Shown piece by piece: positions 1 to 4,819 of a stretch of 7,261 nt of DNA. The notes beneath the pieces were generated by a model. That model saw nothing but the letters and a program-made list of their open reading frames with translations. It was not told where the DNA came from and ran no database searches. Source of the stretch: an uncultured Methylococcaceae bacterium (lineage in GTDB: Bacteria; Pseudomonadota; Gammaproteobacteria; Methylococcales; Methylomonadaceae). A program made the position numbers and the translations under genes. How positions within the stretch are numbered: position 1 is the first letter of the stretch; the number at the start of each line of letters is the position of its first letter. Location of the stretch: positions 1-7,261 of the forward strand of contig CAIMDR010000270.1 in assembly GCA_903839795.1 (NCBI GenBank), written 5' to 3'.

Positions 1-162
1 ATATTTTTAATAAAATTATTTTTTAGAAGTTTAGCATTAAATGATTAAAACTTTATGAAAATTAAATTTTATTGGTATTAAAATAAGGCAATATTTTTTT
101 AATGTCGATAAAAAATTACTATTTTTATTGTTATTACTGCCCTTTTATCCATTAACTCATCT
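1..162. other. AT-rich intergenic region upstream of the SPOR gene
   Basis: The first 162 bases are very AT-rich and hold no supported gene. They presumably carry the promoter of the SPOR-nucleotidase pair, but I find no -35/-10 pair good enough to call and no Shine-Dalgarno before the ATG at 163. Confidence 0.5.
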
Positions 163-1866
163 ATGACTAAAAAAAAAACACACCGACGGAATAGTTTTTC
201 CTCTGAGTTCAACGCTGAGGAAGAGGATGATTTTATTTTAGCTGATTTGGATATGATGCGGGATAAAAAAGAGCCAACCGTTGTTCCTTTGATGCATTTT
301 ACTGACGATGACGAAATCATCGATAGCTTACTGGTCAACTCAGGATTTGAGGTCAAAGATGATCTTGAAGAAGATGATAGGGACGTAAATGCCCGAGTGA
401 TTGATGCTATAGATCTGGCTGATAAATTTTCAGATTTTGATCAGTTTATCGTTGAGTCTGTTGAACCCGCTCAACAAGACAGACTAACAGCCGTTGAAGA
501 AATTCAGGATTCAGTTATTCATTCCAGGACGGATTTTGATGAGATGCCGGATGAAGATGCCATCGACAGATTGCTGGTTGATGCGGGCTTTGATGATCAT
601 AATGAACCTGAAAAAACTGATGACAAGTCAGATGTTCAGTGGCTTGATGATGGTTTAGAATTTGCTCGGCCTGTTATTGAGTCTGTTGAATCGGCAGAGC
701 AAAATAAGCAGATAGAAGTTGAAGAAGTTTCGGTTTTTACTAGTCATTTTAGCGCTGATTTTGATGAAAAACTGATTGAAAATGTTAATGAACTATTGGA
801 TGAAGACGCTGAGGCGTCTTATACGCAGGCGATTGATCATGTCAGTTGGGCTAATGAATTTAAAAAACGAAGTGCAGTAGCAACTGATAATGCTATTTTT
901 TATTCTATGGACAGTGAATATGTGCTTGACAATGATCCTCTTAACGCTTTTTTGTCTCAAGAAGAAAATCCGGGAAAAGTGATGCCAAAACCAGCTATTA
1001 ACCAGGCAATTTATCCGCAAGAACCTTTAAATAATGAGTCAGAAACAACGGACTTTCTCTCTGTTGTAGCCGAGCAGGAAAGTATTAAAAAGTGGATAAG
1101 CGGCTATGAAAATAAAGTTAAAAAAGCCGGGTTTATCACTTACGCTTCGTTGATTTTTGGTATGGTAGCCTTATTGTTGGCAGTGATTATGGGCATCATC
1201 GTTTCAAGTGTAAAAAATGATGTGTCAAAATTAACCGAACTGGTTTCCATGCTTGAAGAAGATATGAGTAGTATTTCTGAAAAAAATGCTGATATGGACA
1301 TAAACAACAGTGAATTGCTTGGTGAGCCATTAAATAAAAAGGTTAATAACGTGGCAGGGCTTGATAATTCGAAGGCCATGACCGCTGTGCCGGAAAATAT
1401 AAAGCGTTCGGAAGCAATAGACGAGAAAGTGTCGTCCAAAAAGAAAATGGAAGTACAAGAAAATGGTAGTGATCAACCACAATTATCATCTGATTTGTCA
1501 AAAAGTAATCCGACGGGGGGTGTTAAAAAACAGGCAGACCTCAACAATTCCAGTGATCAAAAAAAGAGCCGGATACCGGTTATAGAAAAGAAAAAACCAA
1601 TAACCGTCTACAAGAAAACAAATGGCATCAAGGTCGCTTCTGGTTGGTCTGTTAAGCTGACCACTTATAAGCAACTGAGTGATGCTAAAAGAAAAGCGGA
1701 TCAATTATTGAAAAAAGGCATTCCGGTTAAAGTGACGGTCGTTGATATTAATAACTCAAAGTCGTATCAACTTAATGTGGGTGGCTTTAAAAATAAAGAG
1801 AACGCGGCTTTGTATGCCGCTAAAATAAAAAAATCACTTAATATAAATGCTGTTTTAGTAAAGTAA
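163..1866 (+). CDS. SPOR-domain bitopic membrane protein with acidic repeated N-terminal region
   Basis: The predicted protein has 567 residues. Residues 1-320 are strongly acidic, low in hydrophobics, and contain imperfect internal repeats (see findings). Residues about 323-350 form one hydrophobic helix preceded by lysines, which suggests a cytoplasmic N-terminus and periplasmic C-terminus. Residues 351-375 look coiled-coil-like, followed by a Lys/Ser/Asn-rich linker. Residues about 491-567 match a SPOR domain (GWSVKLTTY start, YQLNVGGFKNKENA near the end). SPOR domains bind glycan strands lacking stem peptides, typically at the division septum, so an envelope or cell-division role is inferred. 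The ATG at 163 is the first in frame after the stop at 100-102; no good Shine-Dalgarno precedes it, and the next in-frame ATG is codon 31. Codons 3-6 lie in an A10 run. The gene ends 2 nt before a possible TTG start of the next gene. The family-specific function of the long acidic part is unknown to me. Confidence 0.9.
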   Translation: MTKKKTHRRNSFSSEFNAEEEDDFILADLDMMRDKKEPTVVPLMHFTDDDEIIDSLLVNSGFEVKDDLEEDDRDVNARVIDAIDLADKFSDFDQFIVESVEPAQQDRLTAVEEIQDSVIHSRTDFDEMPDEDAIDRLLVDAGFDDHNEPEKTDDKSDVQWLDDGLEFARPVIESVESAEQNKQIEVEEVSVFTSHFSADFDEKLIENVNELLDEDAEASYTQAIDHVSWANEFKKRSAVATDNAIFYSMDSEYVLDNDPLNAFLSQEENPGKVMPKPAINQAIYPQEPLNNESETTDFLSVVAEQESIKKWISGYENKVKKAGFITYASLIFGMVALLLAVIMGIIVSSVKNDVSKLTELVSMLEEDMSSISEKNADMDINNSELLGEPLNKKVNNVAGLDNSKAMTAVPENIKRSEAIDEKVSSKKKMEVQENGSDQPQLSSDLSKSNPTGGVKKQADLNNSSDQKKSRIPVIEKKKPITVYKKTNGIKVASGWSVKLTTYKQLSDAKRKADQLLKKGIPVKVTVVDINNSKSYQLNVGGFKNKENAALYAAKIKKSLNINAVLVK

Positions 1867-1892
1867 TATTGAGTGACAAGGCTATTGTGATT

Positions 1893-2798
1893 ATGAGCAA
1901 ACAAAAATTGGTTGTCGCGGTTTCCTCCAGGGCTTTATTTAATCTGGATGATTCACATACGATATTTGAAACCCAAGGCAAAGAGGCTTTTTGTCATTAT
2001 CAGATAGAACATGAAGACGAAATATTGACGCCCGGCTACGGATTTTCTTTGGTTACGAAATTACTGGCTCTGAATGAGAGTTGCCTTGATGATCCCTTTG
2101 TTGAGGTCATCTTGTTGTCTCAAAATAGTGCTGATACAGGCTTACGAATTTTTAATTCCATTGCCCATCATGGCTTGGCCATTACCCGCGCCGCATTTAC
2201 CAGCGGCTCATCACCTTACCACTATATGTCTGCATTTGGAGTGCATTTGTTTTTATCAACTAATGCTGATGATGTTGTCAAGACACTGGATGCCGGTTTT
2301 GCAGCGGCGACCATTTTATGCGGCTCTTCATTGATTAACACGTCCAGCCAGTTGCGTATAGCCTTTGACGGAGATTCGGTACTGTTTTCGGATGCGTCAG
2401 AACGTATTTATCAACAGCGAGGCTTGGCTGTATTTGCCGAAAATGAACGTCATGAAGCAAAAAATCCGTTGCCTGGCGGCCCTTTTAAAGATTTTTTGGG
2501 GGCTTTGCATTATATTCAAACCCAGTTTGATTCTCAAGCATCACCCATCAGGACGGCTTTGGTAACGGCACGCGCAGCCCCTGCTCATGAACGGGTGGTT
2601 AGAACATTGAGGGCTTGGGGGATTCGTATCGATGAAGCGCTATTTTTAGGCGGGATGTCAAAAGGTGCTTTTTTGAAAGCCTTTGGTGCGGATATTTTCT
2701 TTGATGATCAAAGGGGGCACTGTGACTCTGCCGCCCAGCATGTCGCTGCTGCCCATGTGCCCCACGGCATTAGCAATGAGAATCCACTTAAAAGTTGA
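1893..2798 (+). CDS. Cytosolic 5'-nucleotidase (PF06189-type, HAD superfamily)
   Basis: The product has 301 residues from the ATG at 1893. It resembles the bacterial relatives of eukaryotic NT5C1 enzymes, which hydrolyse nucleoside 5'-monophosphates to nucleoside and phosphate in the cytoplasm. Recognisable pieces are the N-terminal KLVVAVSSRALFNLDDSH and YQIEHED blocks, ITRAAFTSGSSPYHYM in the middle, and four HAD motifs: DGDSVLFSD (D159 and D161, motif I), TALVTARAAP (motif II), GGMSKGAFL (the motif III lysine, K257) and DIFFDDQ (motif IV, D271/D272). No signal peptide is visible. Start choice: a TTG at 1869 would add 8 residues and a GTG at 1887 would add 2. An AAGG at 1878-1881 lies 5 nt before the GTG and 11 nt before the ATG, so the start is not settled; family similarity begins around the ATG. 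It follows the SPOR gene by at most 26 nt and is probably co-transcribed with it. Preferred nucleotide cannot be read from sequence. Confidence 0.9.
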   Translation: MSKQKLVVAVSSRALFNLDDSHTIFETQGKEAFCHYQIEHEDEILTPGYGFSLVTKLLALNESCLDDPFVEVILLSQNSADTGLRIFNSIAHHGLAITRAAFTSGSSPYHYMSAFGVHLFLSTNADDVVKTLDAGFAAATILCGSSLINTSSQLRIAFDGDSVLFSDASERIYQQRGLAVFAENERHEAKNPLPGGPFKDFLGALHYIQTQFDSQASPIRTALVTARAAPAHERVVRTLRAWGIRIDEALFLGGMSKGAFLKAFGADIFFDDQRGHCDSAAQHVAAAHVPHGISNENPLKS

Positions 2799-2846
2799 GT
2801 CTGGCCAAACCGGTTATTCAGAGGTTTTTAAATGCGAGAGTCGATT

Positions 2847-3131
2847 TTAAGGGGTTTGTTCCAAGTCGACCAGATACACATCTTCGATTAACTTTTTTTC
2901 TGCCTGAGTAAATTTAATTCGTGCGTATTTTTCACGTCGATCAGGTAATCTTCGCTTGTCAGTGCGTCTTTCTGTGGTGCGACGATTAAACTGTGGACAG
3001 TCGGCAGGGTGGTTGTTTATGGTTTTTAACCCTTCAGGTGAGCCAAATTCCTTAGTAACCTTGCGCCGTTCGGCTATACGTTTTGTGGTTGATGATCTTC
3101 GAGGGCTTTGCCTTAAATCGATGATATACAT
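2847..3131 (-). CDS. Small basic protein with RR-x3 pentad repeat (unknown function)
   Basis: I do not recognise this 94-residue protein. It is very basic and hydrophilic, with no membrane segment or signal peptide. Arginine pairs recur every five residues at 50/51, 55/56, 60/61 and 65/66 (RRTTE RRTDK RRLPD RREKY), and further RR pairs lie at 11/12 and 22/23. The C-terminus is different: a short amphipathic stretch (FTQAEKKLIEDVYLVDLE). Arg-rich segments of this style occur next to c-di-GMP-binding PilZ domains and in some nucleic-acid-binding tails, but no PilZ domain is present, so no function is assigned. The gene is supported by a strong Shine-Dalgarno (AGGAGT, 5 nt before the ATG) and a candidate promoter upstream. 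It is convergent with the nucleotidase gene, with a 48-nt gap. A single cysteine (C45) is present. Confidence 0.72.
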   Translation of the reverse strand: MYIIDLRQSPRRSSTTKRIAERRKVTKEFGSPEGLKTINNHPADCPQFNRRTTERRTDKRRLPDRREKYARIKFTQAEKKLIEDVYLVDLEQTP

Positions 3132-3136
3132 TTTTT

Positions 3137-3142
3137 ACTCCT
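3137..3142 (-). promoter_or_regulatory. Shine-Dalgarno of the 94-aa gene
   Basis: On the minus strand this reads AGGAGT, followed by five A residues and then the ATG at 3131-3129. It is the best ribosome-binding site in the window, and it fixes the start of the small basic protein. Confidence 0.75.
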
Positions 3143-3153
3143 GACTTTAAAAA

Positions 3154-3171
3154 GGGACGATTAATTGTCCC
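3154..3171. promoter_or_regulatory. Near-perfect 18-bp palindrome in the leader of the 94-aa gene
   Basis: GGGACGATTAATTGTCCC is an inverted repeat in which 8 of 9 base pairs match. It lies between the candidate -10 box (3181-3186) and the Shine-Dalgarno (3137-3142) of the minus-strand gene, roughly at or just after the expected transcription start. It could be a repressor operator or a short 5'-UTR hairpin. The symmetry is seen directly; the regulatory role is inferred. Confidence 0.4.
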
Positions 3172-3180
3172 CCTTGTTAA

Positions 3181-3209
3181 ATAATAGAAGATGTTTTCAT
3201 AAAATACAA
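3181..3209 (-). promoter_or_regulatory. Candidate sigma-70 promoter for the 94-aa gene
   Basis: On the minus strand, TTGTAT (3209-3204) and TATTAT (3186-3181) are separated by exactly 17 nt. The -10 matches the consensus at 5 of 6 positions and the -35 at only 3 of 6. Transcription would start near 3174, giving a leader of about 45 nt that contains the palindrome. The surroundings are AT-rich, so chance matches are possible. Confidence 0.35.
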
Positions 3210-3284
3210 AATTGAGATAAAAATTAACCTCCAATATGCGTTAGATACCGGTCATTAAGTCATTAAAAATAGTATACAGAAGCG

Positions 3285-3348
3285 GGGTGCGCATCGCGCA
3301 CCATAACCATGGCAGAGTAAAAAACCAATAGGTGCGCGATACGCACCC
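3285..3348. repeat. Inverted-repeat pair of GC-rich palindromes (REP/MITE-like)
   Basis: Two 18-bp arms, 3285-3302 (GGGTGCGCATCGCGCACC) and 3331-3348 (GGTGCGCGATACGCACCC), are reverse complements of each other with one mismatch. Each arm is also itself almost palindromic. They are separated by 28 bp of AT-richer DNA. They stand out from the AT-rich intergenic DNA around them. The GGTGCGC-AT-GCGCACC type of motif is a familiar interspersed intergenic repeat in gammaproteobacteria. No transposase or long terminal repeat is seen. Confidence 0.65.
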
Positions 3349-3364
3349 TACCACTAAAAATAAA

Positions 3365-3398
3365 ATCCGTTGAAATCCGTATAATCAGTGTCATCCGT
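3365..3398. repeat. Short 9-10 nt periodic repeat (ATCCGT units)
   Basis: ATCCGT occurs at 3365-3370, 3375-3380 and 3393-3398, with an ATCAGT variant at 3384-3389, giving steps of 10, 9 and 9 nt. It lies between the GC-rich inverted pair and the MBL-fold gene. Such AATCCGT/ATCNGTGT strings are met as interspersed intergenic repeats in many bacteria; the function is unknown. Confidence 0.5.
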
Positions 3399-3405
3399 GT
3401 TCTAT

Positions 3406-3436
3406 AACCGACTTTAAGGGGTTTTTGGTGTCGGTT
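3406..3436. repeat. Inverted repeat at the 3' end of the MBL-fold gene
   Basis: AACCGAC (3406-3412) and GTCGGTT (3430-3436) form a perfect 7-bp stem around a 17-nt loop. The right arm overlaps the stop codon of the minus-strand MBL gene (3435-3437). No run of U follows on the minus strand, so it is not a convincing intrinsic terminator, though it could protect the 3' end of the transcript. The loop shares an exact 12-mer with the 3' end of the 94-aa gene. Confidence 0.35.
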
Positions 3437-4034
3437 AAAGTGATCTTGCCAAACGATGCAGCGCTTCACTGCCATGATTAAACAACGGCCAGCCATCGCC
3501 AGGTAGAACCGCTTTAATACCGGGCAAGTCGGCAATACGCTTGATTGAATGAATGGCCTTGTGTACATCAGTGAGTTTTGTTTCCGGAAGCATACATAAT
3601 TCACCGCCGAGTTGGCAACGAATTAAATCACCGGTTATCAGGGTGGTGTGCTCCAAAAGTAAAGCGAGTTCTCCAGGCGTTTTAGAGCCTTCAAGTTGAT
3701 AAGCGATCAATCCGGGCACAATTTCTTCATGATCGTGAAGCCAGCGATCACAAACAATAGGGAAGGTGTTTTCTTCACCTGACGGGCCATAAATTGGGGC
3801 ACCGGTGCTGCTGGCAATATGTTCGGCATCACGACAATGGTCACTGTTGGTAATGATAATAAAATTGACGCCGCCCAAGCGTTGCAGATGGCTATGGTCA
3901 TGTTCTGACATGGGCAGCGGATCTATTAAAACATTACCGCCGTCACGTACCCAAAGCACACTATGAAAATCCAGGTTGCGTTCCTTGTTAAACTCTGACC
4001 ACCCGAATAAATCTTTTCTATGTAATTGTTTCAT
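3435..4034 (-). CDS. MBL-fold metallohydrolase-like protein with degenerate metal site
   Basis: This 199-residue protein has metallo-beta-lactamase fold features: an early strand pair with VLWVRDGGNVLIDPLP (residues 27-41), the motif region ITNSDHCRDAEHI (61-73) followed by TGAPIYGP, a TTLITGDLI strand with D136, and VLPGDGWPLF (176-185) where classical members have GHG. In place of the HxHxDH zinc signature it has TNSDH, so at best the last D-H pair remains. I recall related small MBL-like proteins with a TNSDH version, so this may be a real subfamily rather than a damaged gene; the ORF is intact. Substrate and catalysis are unknown. The start has a modest GAGGAT Shine-Dalgarno about 8 nt upstream. 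A weak promoter-like pair lies further upstream (TTGCTT at 4092-4087, TATTGT at 4069-4064, 17-nt spacer). It is a monocistronic-looking gene separated from the chaperone operon by the palindromic element. Confidence 0.82.
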   Translation of the reverse strand: MKQLHRKDLFGWSEFNKERNLDFHSVLWVRDGGNVLIDPLPMSEHDHSHLQRLGGVNFIIITNSDHCRDAEHIASSTGAPIYGPSGEENTFPIVCDRWLHDHEEIVPGLIAYQLEGSKTPGELALLLEHTTLITGDLIRCQLGGELCMLPETKLTDVHKAIHSIKRIADLPGIKAVLPGDGWPLFNHGSEALHRLARSL

Positions 4035-4094
4035 TCGAAATATCCTCGATTAATTATGCCTGTACAATAGACTTTTTCGACAATATAAGCAAGG

Positions 4095-4202
4095 TAAGGA
4101 GTGCGCATGAAATAACTTCGGCACCTTTCTCCCTCTCCCACCGGGAGAGGGTTGGGGTGAGGGGATATATAAATGGTCAGGTTATTTCGTGCACGTTCCT
4201 AA
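4095..4202. mobile_element. 108-bp palindromic MITE-like element
   Basis: The ends form a 22-bp terminal inverted repeat without gaps: 4095-4116 pairs with 4181-4202 at 17 of 22 positions, including a perfect GAAATAAC core. The centre holds a perfect 9-bp hairpin, CCCTCTCCC (4131-4139) and GGGAGAGGG (4143-4151), with a 3-nt loop, followed by GTTGGGGTGAGGGG. The CCCTCACCCCAACCCTCTCCC type of sequence is a well-known dispersed palindromic repeat of gammaproteobacteria. There is no coding capacity, and no clear target-site duplication is visible. It ends 3 nt past the DUF1289 stop codon, so its hairpin would lie in the 3' UTR of the chaperone operon and might stabilise or end that transcript; there is no U-run. 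Confidence 0.65.
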
Positions 4203-4205
4203 GTA

Positions 4206-4397
4206 CTACGCGCTGTCACTGAGCGTCTTTTTACGACGCTCAACATTGTCCAGAAAATGACGGCGTGTTTTATCATCAACTTGTGTCCAGAGAGTAATTT
4301 CATTGATGGAACGAAAACAACCCTGGCAGATAGTGTCATCATTCAGATAACACAAACTGATGCAGGGGGACGATATATTATCTGGATTTGAGCTCAT
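4206..4397 (-). CDS. DUF1289 family small cysteine-motif protein
   Basis: This 63-residue protein matches the DUF1289 pattern: SSPCISLCYLNDDTICQGCFRSINEITLW, with cysteines C12, C16, C24 and C27 set to bind a metal, then the family's EI..W block and a basic C-terminal helix. The biochemical role of DUF1289 is not established; short stand-alone members are common in proteobacteria. The start codon lacks a recognisable Shine-Dalgarno. It lies within the last 20 nt of the frame-restored zinc-ribbon gene, which suggests translational coupling to it and membership of the Hsp70 operon. The stop is 3 nt from a palindromic repeat element. Confidence 0.88.
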   Translation of the reverse strand: MSSNPDNISSPCISLCYLNDDTICQGCFRSINEITLWTQVDDKTRRHFLDNVERRKKTLSDSA

Positions 4398-4819
4398 TGA
4401 AAATTTTTATTGTTTGTCGGGTAGAGATTTCTATTATATCTTTTGCCAATGAATATTCAGTAAACCCATATAGCTGTTTTAAAAGTTCATTATCAGGATT
4501 TAAATCGCGTAGCATGCTGAGCAGTTTTTCAGCATCGCTGCATTTTTTTTTGCTCTAATAATGCCAACACTTGCTGACATTGCCTGTGGATAATAAAATC
4601 ACGAAAAACCAGTGCTGTTCGGGTTTTCTTAAGATTGACAGACTTGGTTAAGGCCAAAATAGCCATAGACGATTCACGCATCGCCCAAAACTGCAAGGCA
4701 TTGTTTAACCAATACTTTGCCATGTGTTCGCTGCCAAGAACGCTGCTTAGATCAGCCTGACAACGAGGACAGAAAATGGCCTCCGTTAAGCGTGCATTGC
4801 AGCAAGGGCAGCGATCCAT
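4378..4819 (-). CDS. Zinc-ribbon protein of the Hsp70 operon, reading frame broken at an A9 tract
   Basis: The N-terminus is a zinc ribbon with C4-x2-C7 and C17-x2-C20. A helical region follows (about residues 30-92) that resembles one or two TPR-like hairpins. Read without correction, the frame ends at 4529 after 96 residues (tail KKMQRC). The break is at nine A residues (4551-4543 on the minus strand). With eight A the frame continues as CSDAEKLLSMLRDLNPDN and runs 54 more residues to a TAA at 4380-4378, giving about 146 residues with a helical, non-random composition. It could be a genuine frameshift mutation, an assembly indel, or slippage yielding two products. The ATG shares its A with the Hsp70 stop (TGATG), so translation is probably coupled. 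No HPD motif is present, so it is not a J-protein. The function is unknown; a client- or nucleic-acid-binding adaptor for the Hsp70 is only a guess. Confidence 0.7.

Noticed and set aside
99..356. 85-codon minus-strand frame over the SPOR gene start
   Set aside because: It is serine-rich antisense of acidic and Lys codons, has no ribosome-binding site and overlaps a better-supported gene.
2799..2846. Bidirectional terminator between the convergent genes
   Set aside because: Only a 5-bp AAACC/GGTTT pairing with an 11-nt loop could be found, which is too weak to call.
3365..3398. Regular short repeats as a CRISPR array
   Set aside because: The units are 6 nt at 9-10 nt steps; there are no 25-40 nt repeats, no spacers and no cas genes.
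3263..3604. 113-codon minus-strand open frame over the repeats and the end of the MBL gene
   Set aside because: More than half of it is repeat DNA, and the rest is out of frame with the MBL-fold gene. Its composition is that of translated repeats.
4131..4151. GC-rich hairpin as an intrinsic terminator of the chaperone operon
   Set aside because: The stem is perfect, but no U-run follows on the minus strand, and it is better explained as the core of a dispersed palindromic element.
4529..4819. Zinc-ribbon protein as a J-domain or DnaJ-like zinc-finger cochaperone
   Set aside because: There is no HPD tripeptide and no set of four CxxCxGxG repeats; only one two-knuckle zinc ribbon is present.
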